This document shows, one piece after another, positions 9,067-18,000 of a stretch of DNA of 29,447 nt. The translations under genes and the position numbers were made by a program. Every line of letters begins with the position of its first letter. The first letter of the stretch is position 1. A model generated the notes under the pieces. That model searched no databases and was not told the origin of the DNA. It was given only the letters and a program-made list of their open reading frames with translations. The DNA lies in the NCBI GenBank assembly GCA_051872395.1, contig JBJEDU010000025.1, forward strand, positions 1 to 29,447, in the 5' to 3' direction. Source of the DNA: JBJEDU01 sp051872395. GTDB taxonomy: Bacteria > Bacillota_I > Bacilli_A > RFN20 > CAG-826.

Positions 9067-10603
9067 TGACCACCCCCCGAGTCTTGAAGTGGTCGATGAT
9101 AATAGGAACGTTGATTATCGCTAATAAGATTAGAGATAAACCAAAGATAAATATAATTAAACCAATATTAAATGGACTAAATGAAATTGATAGAGGTTGA
9201 CGATTAATAACCATCATCGAAATGCCTACTACCATTAAAACAATAGATACTACGCCAGTAATGATAGTAAAAAGCAAATGGTTATTATGATATTCTTTGA
9301 CTTCTTTCTTTTTTCTAGTCGCCACATAATAACGAACAATGTGATTAATGCAAATTAATAAAATACCTGCTGCGATGAAAACAATTGACCAAATCCATGA
9401 CCAACATCCATCTTCACCCATATTGAACGAACCATCTCTTAAAGGTTCCATAAATGTACGAGTTAATCCATACCACACGACATAGCCAAACGCTAAATCG
9501 CCAAATTCTGTATGTTTTCTAAATACTTTGCCAAAAACATAACTGAGGACAAAATATCCAATAACATTGACAATACCTTCAATCAAAAATAATGGAACAT
9601 ATAATTGATTAGTACCTATCAAACTTGTAGAGGTTGAAGAATACTGGGCATTTCGCCAAATAATTTCTGGAAGCCATGTCCAATATTTAATATCACTAGC
9701 AAAACCATGGACTTCTGCGTTGAAGAAATTTCCCCATCTTCCAATCGCCTGGGCTAATAAGATGGTAGGAACAATCATATCGACTCCGACCGCGATAGAG
9801 TATCCTTTATTTCGCCACATAAACCACAAAACACCAACGACAATACCAACAATCGCTCCACCTAAAATAGTGAGACCACCATCATGAATTGCAAATATTT
9901 CAGTCCAATTTCTTCCAGCAAATTCATGCCAGTTACCAATAACGTAAAATATTCTTGCGCCAATAATACCCGAAGGGAAAGCAACTAAGAAAGTTGACTC
10001 TAATAAACCATGTTTTCCATATTGAACATACATTTTATGGTCACATAAGAAATAGACAAATATCGCTCCACCTAAAATAAATAAAGCGTAAAATGCAATC
10101 GTGGGTGATCCATTTCGAGGTGTCGTGAAACTCACTCCACTTGAAGAGATTTTAATTCCGTTAACTAATGGATAAGTTAATAAAGAAGCATAACCATCAC
10201 TCATCACGAATAAAAAGACGAGAAATAAAGCGAATCCACCCATCATTAAAATGTAAAGAATTTTATCTCTCTTTTCTTCTTTTTGATTATCGTAATAATG
10301 AAGAATAAAAGAAGTAATAAATGTGATAAAGCAAGCACTACAAAGTAAAGCGCCTAACATCGCTAAAAGATAATGATGCCATTTCGCAGTTAAATTTAAT
10401 CCGCTATAAAAATAAACACAAAGCATCATCAAAGTAAAAGATAAAACAAATCCACCCATGATAATTCCACTCATCATATAGTGTTTTTTATAATCTTTCT
10501 TTTCAATTTTGCTCTTAACGAAATTGATTTGTTTATAAATTGTTAATCCTAAAGTTAAAAGCGCTAGGACTAAAAATATATAGAAAAATATAGCACCTAA
10601 CAT
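9059..10603 (-). CDS. lgt: Prolipoprotein diacylglyceryl transferase with N- and C-terminal membrane extensions
   Basis: 514 aa, nearly twice the usual ~270. The enzyme moves diacylglycerol from phosphatidylglycerol to the lipobox Cys of prolipoproteins. The catalytic core runs from about 165 to 425: GARIFYVIGNW, DGGLTILGG, the hallmark AIGRWGNFFNAEVHG (286-300) with its conserved Arg, P-x-F-L-x-E-G, and YGLTRTFMEPLRDGSF. The spot where E. coli has the important His103 (HGG) is LGG here. Extra N-terminal residues 1-165 add about four hydrophobic helices, and residues 440-503 add two more. SD AGAGGTAA. Several lipoprotein genes in this window encode its substrates. Confidence 0.93.
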   Translation of the reverse strand: MLGAIFFYIFLVLALLTLGLTIYKQINFVKSKIEKKDYKKHYMMSGIIMGGFVLSFTLMMLCVYFYSGLNLTAKWHHYLLAMLGALLCSACFITFITSFILHYYDNQKEEKRDKILYILMMGGFALFLVFLFVMSDGYASLLTYPLVNGIKISSSGVSFTTPRNGSPTIAFYALFILGGAIFVYFLCDHKMYVQYGKHGLLESTFLVAFPSGIIGARIFYVIGNWHEFAGRNWTEIFAIHDGGLTILGGAIVGIVVGVLWFMWRNKGYSIAVGVDMIVPTILLAQAIGRWGNFFNAEVHGFASDIKYWTWLPEIIWRNAQYSSTSTSLIGTNQLYVPLFLIEGIVNVIGYFVLSYVFGKVFRKHTEFGDLAFGYVVWYGLTRTFMEPLRDGSFNMGEDGCWSWIWSIVFIAAGILLICINHIVRYYVATRKKKEVKEYHNNHLLFTIITGVVSIVLMVVGISMMVINRQPLSISFSPFNIGLIIFIFGLSLILLAIINVPIIIDHFKTRGVVNG

Positions 10604-10627
10604 AAATAGTTACCTCTAAATATGATT

Positions 10628-13468
10628 TTATTCATATTTCCCTTCTTTTAAAATAGTTTTTAAATATTGTCCAGTATATGACTTTTTATTTTGACTTACT
10701 TCTTCAGGTGTTCCAAAAGCGACAACATTACCGCCACCATCACCACCATCAGGGCCTAAATCGATAATCGTGTCCGCACATTTAATGACATCGAGATTAT
10801 GTTCGATAATTAAAACGCTATCGCCATTATCAACGATACGATTAATGACTTTTAACAATTTTTTGATATCATCGACATGAAGTCCAGTCGTTGGTTCATC
10901 TAAAATATAAAGTGTTTTACCAGTTGGTCGTTTTTGAAGTTCAAACGCTAATTTGATTCTTTGAGCTTCTCCACCACTTAAAGTCGTCGCGTTTTGACCT
11001 AATTTAATATAATCGAGACCAACATCCATCAAAGTTTGAAGTTTTCTTTTAATTTGAGGAATGTTTTCAAAGAAATTTAAAGCTTCTTCGACAGTCATTT
11101 CTAACACTTCAAAAATGTTTTTGCCTTTATATGTCACTAATAATGTTTCATCATTATATCTTTTTCCTTGGCATTTATCACATTTTACATAGACATCAGG
11201 TAAGAAATTCATTGGGATACGAGTCACGCCTGCGCCTTGACAATTTTCACATCTTCCCCCAACGACATTGAAAGAGAAACGAGATTTATCATAACCTCGA
11301 GATTTAGCTTCGACAGTCATAGAAAATAAATCGCGGATATCATCAAATACTTTTACATATGTCGCTGGATTTGACCTTGGTGTTCTACCAATTGGTTCTT
11401 GAGAAACATTGATGACTTTATCAATGTATTCGACTCCTTCAATTTCATCAACTTTACCAACATCAACTTCAGTCTTATATATTTTCTTTTTTAAATAGTT
11501 GTATAAAGTTTGATTTATTAATGTTGATTTTCCTGAACCACTGACACCAGTAATCACCACTAATTCTTTTAAAGGAATATCAACATTAATATGATTTAAA
11601 TTATTTTCACTAGCCCCTTTGATTTTTAAATATGTTCCATTTCCTTTTCGACGAGTTTTTGGAATAGGAATATATTTTCGATTAGCTAAATAATCGCCAG
11701 TAATACTACGAGGTGAATTTTTAATTTGTTCAATATCACCAACACCCACAACTTCTCCACCATGCACTCCCGCGCCAGGACCAATATCGACGATATAATC
11801 CGCGGATTTAATCATCTCTTCATCGTGTTCCACGACGATGAGTGTATTACCTAAATTAACCATTTCTTTTAAAGAATGAATTAATTTTTCACTATCTTTC
11901 GCATGAAGTCCAATCGATGGTTCATCTAAGACATATAAAACGCCAGATAATTTGGAACCTATTTGTGTCGCTAAACGAATTCTTTGGGCTTCTCCACCAC
12001 TTAAAGTTAAAGCCATACGAGATAAAGTTAAATATCCAAGACCAACATCAACTAAAAATGAAGCGCGATTTTTGATTTCTTTTAACACTAAATCTCCAAC
12101 TTCCTTCAATGAAGAATCAATAGACTTACTCACTTCATCAAGGTACACTAATAAATCTTTGATTTGTAAATTAGTGACATCATAAATATTTTTGTTATTA
12201 ATTAACACCGATAAAGCACTTTGATTTAATCTCGCTCCATGACAAGAAGTACATATTTTATCTTTGAGAAATTTTTCATAATATTCTCTCATAAAATCAC
12301 TTGAAGTTTCTTGGTATAATCTTTCAATTTTATTTTTAATTCCTTCAATATAATTATTTCGATGATTTTGATTTCCACTAGAGGACACTAAAACATATTT
12401 ATGAGGAACTTTTGAACCATAAAAAATAATATCTTTTTGTTCTTTGGTTAATTGTTTAAAAGGAACATCGAGAGGAATATCGTATAAAGAACAAAGAAGT
12501 TCAAATTCTTGCCATTCAAGATTTTTTGTTCCAACCGTATTTTTATAATAATCAATCGCGCCTTGATTAATTGTTAAATCTGGATTAGGAACAATTAAAG
12601 AAGGAGCAGCTTCTCTTTTAATTCCTAAACCTTTACAATCAGGACAATAACCCAGTGGAGCGTTAAAACTAAATAAACGTGGTTCTAATTTCGGAACGGA
12701 AAAACCACAATATTTACAAGTATGTCGCGAAGATAAAACCTTTTCTTCGCCATTTTCCAAATATAACACTAATAAACCATGTGAATAGTCCACTGCGGTT
12801 TCAATCGATTCAAAAATTCTTCCTCTTGAAGCTTGATTGACCTTAATTCTATCAACAACAATATCAATATCGTGTTTCTTATTCTTTTCTAATTCTTTGA
12901 TTTCATCAATTAAAACAAATTTTCCATCGACACGAAGTCGAATAAAACCATTAGTTTTGATTTTATCTAAAATATCTTTATGTGTTCCTTTTTCTTGATG
13001 AACAACTGGAGATAATATTTGAACTTTAGTTCCTTCCGGATAAGTTAAAACAATATCGGTCATATCCGAAATGGTAAAAGATAAAATTGGTTCATGGTGA
13101 ATTGGACAATATGGAGTTCCAATACGTGCGAATAATAATCTTAAATAATCATATATTTCAGTAACGGTTCCCACCGTGGAACGAGGATTATGAGAAACGG
13201 TTTTTTGATCGATTGAAATAGAAGGAGAAAGACCATTGATAGAATCAACATCAGGCTTTTCAAAATTGCCAAGAAATTGTCTAGCGTAACTTGAAAGAGA
13301 TTCAACATATCTCCTTTGCCCCTCTTGGAAAATAGTATCGAACGCTAAAGTGGATTTACCAGAACCAGAAAGACCAGTAAAAACAATCAAAGACTCTTTC
13401 GGTAATGTTAAATCAATATTTTTTAAATTATTTTCACGAGCGCCTTTTATAACAATATTTTTTTCCAT
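10628..13468 (-). CDS. uvrA: Excinuclease ABC subunit UvrA
   Basis: 946 aa, full length. Damage-recognition ATPase of nucleotide excision repair, acting with UvrB. Two ABC modules: Walker A TGLSGSGKST (31-40) and TGVSGSGKST in the second half, each with its LSGGEAQRI signature and a DEP Walker B (VLDEPSIGLH, ILDEPTTGLH). Zinc-binding cysteines are intact: CKYC...CPDC in the first half and CENC...CDKC in the second. First gene of the operon running to the XRE regulator; lgt follows after 24 nt. No Shine-Dalgarno precedes the ATG, and a possible -10 lies 9 nt upstream, so the message may be leaderless. uvrB is not adjacent. Confidence 0.98.
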   Translation of the reverse strand: MEKNIVIKGARENNLKNIDLTLPKESLIVFTGLSGSGKSTLAFDTIFQEGQRRYVESLSSYARQFLGNFEKPDVDSINGLSPSISIDQKTVSHNPRSTVGTVTEIYDYLRLLFARIGTPYCPIHHEPILSFTISDMTDIVLTYPEGTKVQILSPVVHQEKGTHKDILDKIKTNGFIRLRVDGKFVLIDEIKELEKNKKHDIDIVVDRIKVNQASRGRIFESIETAVDYSHGLLVLYLENGEEKVLSSRHTCKYCGFSVPKLEPRLFSFNAPLGYCPDCKGLGIKREAAPSLIVPNPDLTINQGAIDYYKNTVGTKNLEWQEFELLCSLYDIPLDVPFKQLTKEQKDIIFYGSKVPHKYVLVSSSGNQNHRNNYIEGIKNKIERLYQETSSDFMREYYEKFLKDKICTSCHGARLNQSALSVLINNKNIYDVTNLQIKDLLVYLDEVSKSIDSSLKEVGDLVLKEIKNRASFLVDVGLGYLTLSRMALTLSGGEAQRIRLATQIGSKLSGVLYVLDEPSIGLHAKDSEKLIHSLKEMVNLGNTLIVVEHDEEMIKSADYIVDIGPGAGVHGGEVVGVGDIEQIKNSPRSITGDYLANRKYIPIPKTRRKGNGTYLKIKGASENNLNHINVDIPLKELVVITGVSGSGKSTLINQTLYNYLKKKIYKTEVDVGKVDEIEGVEYIDKVINVSQEPIGRTPRSNPATYVKVFDDIRDLFSMTVEAKSRGYDKSRFSFNVVGGRCENCQGAGVTRIPMNFLPDVYVKCDKCQGKRYNDETLLVTYKGKNIFEVLEMTVEEALNFFENIPQIKRKLQTLMDVGLDYIKLGQNATTLSGGEAQRIKLAFELQKRPTGKTLYILDEPTTGLHVDDIKKLLKVINRIVDNGDSVLIIEHNLDVIKCADTIIDLGPDGGDGGGNVVAFGTPEEVSQNKKSYTGQYLKTILKEGKYE

Positions 13469-13477
13469 ATATAGTAA

Positions 13478-13508
13478 AAGATACCATTTATAATTAAATT
13501 TTACAATT
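13478..13508 (-). promoter_or_regulatory. Candidate uvrA operon promoter (leaderless geometry)
   Basis: On the minus strand TTGTAA and TATCTT (13478-13483) are 17 bp apart. The -10 ends 9 nt before the uvrA ATG, so transcription would start within about three bases of the start codon. Each hexamer matches consensus at only 4 of 6 positions. The absence of a Shine-Dalgarno sequence is what makes this placement worth listing. Confidence 0.35.
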
Positions 13509-13519
13509 TAATGAATAAA

Positions 13520-13548
13520 TTGATTATTGAATAATAAAAATATATAAT
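13520..13548 (+). promoter_or_regulatory. Promoter of tRNA-Pro
   Basis: Plus-strand TTGATT (13520-13525), 17-bp spacer, perfect TATAAT (13543-13548). The predicted start is about 15 nt before the mature tRNA. It is divergent to, and overlaps, the uvrA upstream region. Confidence 0.8.
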
Positions 13549-13570
13549 AATCACGCTGAAACACAGCCTC

Positions 13571-13647
13571 CGGGACGTAGCACAGCTTGATAGTGCACCA
13601 CCTTGGGGTGGTGGGGGTCGTGAGTTTAAATCTCATCGTTCCGACCA
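13571..13647 (+). tRNA. tRNA-Pro, anticodon GGG, CCA encoded
   Basis: 77 nt folding as a cloverleaf. Acceptor CGGGACG/CGTTCCG; D arm GCAC/GTGC; anticodon stem CCACC/GGTGG with loop TTGGGGT, giving anticodon GGG at 13605-13607; 5-nt variable region; T arm GTGAG/CTCAT; discriminator A and encoded CCA. C1-G72, A73 and G35-G36 fit bacterial prolyl-tRNA identity. It is unusual in the elbow: D-loop position 19 is A instead of G and T-loop position 56 is T instead of C (loop TTTAAAT), a matched pair of changes. It is the only plus-strand gene in the window and has its own promoter and terminator. Confidence 0.93.
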
Positions 13648-13660
13648 TTTTATATGAAAT

Positions 13661-13704
13661 ATCCTCCAACTTTCACTTCGGATTTTGGAGGATTTTTTCT
13701 TTTT
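13661..13704 (+). terminator. Rho-independent terminator after tRNA-Pro
   Basis: A 9-bp stem, ATCCTCCAA (13661-13669) with TTGGAGGAT (13685-13693), is followed on the plus strand by TTTTTTCTTTTT. It sits between the convergent tRNA-Pro and kinase genes. On the minus strand it lacks a clean T tract, so it mainly serves the tRNA. Confidence 0.88.
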
Positions 13705-13715
13705 AAATAATTTGA

Positions 13716-14213
13716 TTAAAGTTTATCAATAACTTTGGCAAAATCATTTGTCGATTCGATGTAATATGTATGATTAAAGAACGCTAATTCTTCATCATCC
13801 GGCATAGTGAAATCTCGATAGAATTTATCAAGAACATCTTGAGGAACAGCCCATTCCCTTTGAAGATTTTGAAAATTGACAATTTCTTTTGGTATGGTAA
13901 ATACCACGAGTTCAACACTATCAAAATATGATTTTAAATCTCTAACTGCATCAGTGCGAAATTTTTTAACAATTTGAGTCGCATCAAGAATGACGATTGA
14001 ATCTTTATCGACACTATAAACTTTTGGAAGTTCATAAAACATTGTCCATATTTCTTTTTCTTTCTCAAAAATTTGAGGTGAACCACACGCGAGTGTTCTT
14101 AGTTCATCGCTGCTGACCACATAGACGTGTCCGCCTTTGGCTTTTCTTAATAACTTGGAAAAGAACGATTTTCCACTTCCAGGTATTCCAGATAGTACAA
14201 CAAGTTTAGACAT
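13716..14213 (-). CDS. P-loop kinase-like protein (AAA_33 / polynucleotide-kinase-like)
   Basis: 165 aa. Walker A GIPGSGKS (9-16), a VSSDELR segment where small-molecule/polynucleotide kinases place an acidic base, a Walker-B-like SIVILDAT, then an Arg lid region with N-x-x-R-x-W-x-VP-x-x-V-L and F-T-M-P-D-D-E-E-L, which recalls the N..R...VP..v...y..F..P..eE pattern of the AAA_33/Pnkp group. Substrate unknown (RNA/DNA ends, a nucleotide or a small metabolite). The SD GAAGGGAT is buried in a 12-bp hairpin just upstream. It follows the 161-aa gene by 79 nt. Confidence 0.75.
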   Translation of the reverse strand: MSKLVVLSGIPGSGKSFFSKLLRKAKGGHVYVVSSDELRTLACGSPQIFEKEKEIWTMFYELPKVYSVDKDSIVILDATQIVKKFRTDAVRDLKSYFDSVELVVFTIPKEIVNFQNLQREWAVPQDVLDKFYRDFTMPDDEELAFFNHTYYIESTNDFAKVIDKL

Positions 14214-14215
14214 AA

Positions 14216-14264
14216 TAAAATCCCTTCTATTACGATAAGCATAATATCAAATGAAGGGATTTTA
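14216..14264 (-). promoter_or_regulatory. Hairpin sequestering the kinase SD, with an extended -10 in its loop
   Basis: A perfect 12-bp inverted repeat, TAAAATCCCTTC (14216-14227) with GAAGGGATTTTA (14253-14264), encloses 25 nt. Its promoter-distal arm contains the only Shine-Dalgarno-like sequence of the kinase gene. The loop carries TGATATTAT (14241-14249), an extended -10. RNA started there would lack the upstream arm and leave the SD free, whereas read-through RNA would fold it away. Only weak terminator character on the minus strand (TTTTATTA). Confidence 0.6.
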
Positions 14265-14292
14265 ATAAATAGAAAAATTGATAATTTTTAAA

Positions 14293-14778
14293 TTAAAGCA
14301 AATTCCATTTCACTAAAAGAAGTTGATTATATGGAATTAATCCTTCAACAAAACTATTTCCAAGTTTTGTTGAAACAAATTCGCTCAATTCACTTTGAAG
14401 AACCGCTTCTCTTTCTTCTTTAGTAAGCAAATCTTTTTTAGCATTGTCTTTTAAAGTTTGAAGTTGTTCTTCAGTCAAATAAGAATTGGTAATGATAGAA
14501 CGGGTAACATTACGTAAATCTTTTTTCGTAATGCGAAGCAAATCTTCATTATTTTTTCTTAATAATATTTTGCTTTTAACTGAAGGTAAAAATGCTTCTT
14601 CAACATAAGAAGATAATATCTTTTTTCCTTCTCTCCATTGTCGATAGTAATATGTATGACCGGAGATTTTCTTTACCGAAATATATCCTTTTGGTAAAGA
14701 TTCAATGATGGAACATAAATTGGCTTGTGTTCTAAGTAAATCAACAAGCTGAAGTAATTTTCTTTCTTTCTTATTCAT
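14293..14778 (-). CDS. Conserved hypothetical protein, basic, with PKGYI-YYYRQWREGKK motif
   Basis: 161 aa, not assigned to a characterised family. The N-terminal part holds a short predicted helix (LLQLVDLLRTQANL) and then LPKGYISVKKISGHTYYYRQW with R-E-G-K-K, a compact Lys/Tyr-rich strand motif found in many small Bacillota proteins of unknown function. The C-terminal two thirds is probably helical and charged. No signal peptide or membrane segment. It has its own strong promoter and precedes the kinase gene. A nucleic-acid-related role is conceivable from the basic motif but not shown. Confidence 0.6.
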   Translation of the reverse strand: MNKKERKLLQLVDLLRTQANLCSIIESLPKGYISVKKISGHTYYYRQWREGKKILSSYVEEAFLPSVKSKILLRKNNEDLLRITKKDLRNVTRSIITNSYLTEEQLQTLKDNAKKDLLTKEEREAVLQSELSEFVSTKLGNSFVEGLIPYNQLLLVKWNLL

Positions 14779-14799
14779 AATCTATTAACCTACGCATAA

Positions 14800-14828
14800 A
14801 TTATAAACAAAATATTATTTTTAGACAA
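14800..14828 (-). promoter_or_regulatory. Promoter of the 161-aa hypothetical gene
   Basis: Minus-strand TTGTCT (14823-14828), exact 17-bp spacer, perfect TATAAT (14800-14805), ending 21 nt before the ATG. The rest of 14829-14966 is A/T-rich with nothing else recognised. Confidence 0.78.
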
Positions 14829-14965
14829 GTATTAAAAATTTTATTTTGCAAAAAATTGTAATATTGTTTGTTATTATCAATGAAAAATAAACAAAATAGA
14901 ATATGCACATCTTATTAAATTATGTCTATTTTTATTCATCTAATTATTACAATATTAATTCTAAA

Positions 14966-14995
14966 TAAAAACTCACGGCCATCGGTCGTGAGTTT
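14966..14995 (-). terminator. Rho-independent terminator of nifJ
   Basis: AAACTCACG (14969-14977) pairs with CGTGAGTTT (14987-14995) around a short loop. On the minus strand it is followed by TTTTTATTTA. It lies about 20 nt beyond the nifJ stop. Confidence 0.9.
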
Positions 14996-15016
14996 GTAAT
15001 TTGAATTAACGTTTAA

Positions 15017-18000
15017 TTATAAACCGAATTTTTTAATACGAGCATAACGCGCTTCAGCGTATTTTTGAGATTTGGTTAATAATTCTTCAGCGTGTTCTGG
15101 ATTGACACGTGGAAGTTGAGAGAAACGAGTTTCAGTCATGACGAAGTCTCTGAATTTCGAGAAGTCTGGTTCTTTCATATCAATTTCAAGACCAGGTTTT
15201 CCTTCATTAACTTTTCTTGGGTCATAACGGAAGATTGGGAAATAACCGGACTCAACAGCGAGACGTTCTTGTCTCATTGAATTGGTCAATCCACCTTTAA
15301 TACCATGGTTAGCACATGGGGCATAGCAGATAACTAAGCTTGGTCCATCATAAGATTCTGCTTCTTTAAATGCTTTGATAGCCGCCATCGGATTCGCGCC
15401 TAATGCGACTTGAGCCACATAGACATTACCATAACTCATAGCGATTAAAGCAAGGTTCTTTTTAGCGGTAGTTTTTCCACTCGCGGTAAATTTCGCAATG
15501 GAACCAGTTTGAGAAGATTTGGATGATTGTCCACCAGTATTAGAATAAACTTCAGTATCTAATACCATAATGTTGACATCTTCTTCATTAGCGATGACAT
15601 GATCTAATCCACCATAACCAATATCATAGCTCCAACCATCACCACCGATAATCCATACAGATTTATCTAATAAATCTCTTTCATAAGCGAGAACTTCCTT
15701 CACTTCTTCATCTTTGCTTGCTTTAACAAGTTCCACTAAATGAGGAATGATTTCTCTTTCTTTTGCACGGTTTTTGATGTTATTTAAGTATTCATCGATA
15801 ACAGTCTTAAGTTCTTCTTCGACCGTATCTCTTTCTTTCGCAGCAGTTAAAATGGCAATGATTTGTCTAATTTTCACATCAGTGGCCACTCTCATACCAT
15901 AGCCGAATTCAGCGTTATCTTCGAATAAGGAGTTAGCCCAAGCAATACCTTGTCCTTCTTTATCGGTACAGAATGGAGTAAGTGGGGTTGAACCAGAATA
16001 GATAGAACTACATCCAGTTGCGTTAGCCACTAACATATCCTTACCAAATAATTGGGAAATTAAACGGTAATATGGAGTTTCTCCACATCCAGCGCAAGCA
16101 CCTGAGATTTCCATATATGGCATTAAGAATCCAATACCCTTAACAGTATTAGTTGGGAAGAATTCTGATTTATAAGAAACATTCTTATATAAATAATCAG
16201 CGCCTTCTTCTTGATCGAATTGTGATTTCGCTTCAACCATTTCAAGAGCAATCTTGCCAGTCTTATTTGCTAAACATTCGCTGACACAAAGACCACATCC
16301 AACACAGTTTTTAGGAGAAACTTGAATACGGAATTTTAATCCAGCAACTTTTGGACCATTCGCATTAGCGAGATCATTCTTCACTAATTCAGGAGCGCTA
16401 TTCACTTCTTCTTCATTTAATAAGAATGGTCTAATGGTCGCGTGTGGACAAACGAAGGCACATTGATTACATTGAATACAATTTTCTTTAATCCAATGTG
16501 GAACTCTATCAGCAATACTACGTTTTTCTTTAAAGGTAATGTTGTTATTCATTGTACCATCTAATAATTCAAATTCAGTGAATTTAGAAACTGGTAAATT
16601 ATCACCATCAAGATTACCGATAACATTGACATAAGAATCGAAATAATCATCACCCACTAAATGAGATTCTCTAACAGGGGAAAGATTTTTCCATTCTTCT
16701 TTGACTTTAATTTCTCTTAAACCTTCCGCGCCAGCATCGATAGCTTTGAAGTTCATCTTAACGATGTCTTCACCTTTTTTCGCGTAAGATTTTTCAGCAA
16801 ATTTCTTCATCCATTTTTGCGCTTCATCATATGGCATGATGTTTTGATTTAAATAGAAGAAGGAAGCTTGTAAGGTGGTATTAGTATGTCTTCCCATACC
16901 AATTTCACCAGCAATTTTATTCGCGTCAATAACATAGAATTTCGCTTCTTTAGTTGCTAATTGATATTTGACACGATTTGGTAACAATTTCTCTAATTGT
17001 TCATCACTCATATCAGTATTGAGTAAGAATGTACCACCTTTTTTCAAATTCTTAATCATGTCAAATTTGAATAAGTAAGTATCTAATGAACAAGAGATAA
17101 AGTCAGCGTTTTGAACATAATAAGTAGAATGAATTGGATTTTTACCAAATCTTAAGTGCGAACGAGTAACACCACCAGCTTTTCTTGAATCGTAAGCAAA
17201 GTACGCTTGAGCGTATTGATGAGTAGCGTCACCAATAATTTTAATTGATGATTTGTTCGCAGAAACTGTACCATCACTACCTAAACCATAAAATAAGCAT
17301 GAAGTATAGTCGCTAGTAATATGGAAATTATCATCGACTGGAATACTTAAATGGGTAACATCATCATTAATTCCAACGGTAAATCCATTGAAGATGTGAT
17401 CAGTGGCTAAGAAATCAAAGACTGCTTTCATATCTTTTGGTTGAGTATCTTTACTACTTAAACCATAACGACCACCTACAACTTCAATATCTTTGAGTCC
17501 AGCATTTTGTAAAACAGCGACGACATCTAAATATAATGGTTCTCCACTTGCGCCCATTTCTTTGGTTCTATCTAAAACCGCAATACGTTTTGTAGTTTTT
17601 GGTAAAACTTCTAATAAGTGTTTAGCAGAGAAAGGACGATATAAGTGAACTTTAATTAAACCAATCTTTTCATCTTTGAGTTCATCGATGACTTCAGTAA
17701 TAGTTTCAGTTACTGAACCCATAGCGATAATAACTCTCGTTGCATCTTTTGCCCCATAATAGGTAAATGGTGCATATTTTCTTCCAGTTAATTTTGTTGC
17801 TTCATCAAAATATTTGCAGCAAACATCAATAACTTTGTTATAGTGTTCATTTTGTGCTTCACGACCTTGGAAATAAATATCATCGTTTTCAGCACCACCA
17901 CGAGTAACTGGATGAGTATGTGGATTTAAAGCACGCGCTCTAAATTTTTCAACTTTATCCATTGGAAGTAATTTCTTCCATTCAGCGTCATCAACAAATT

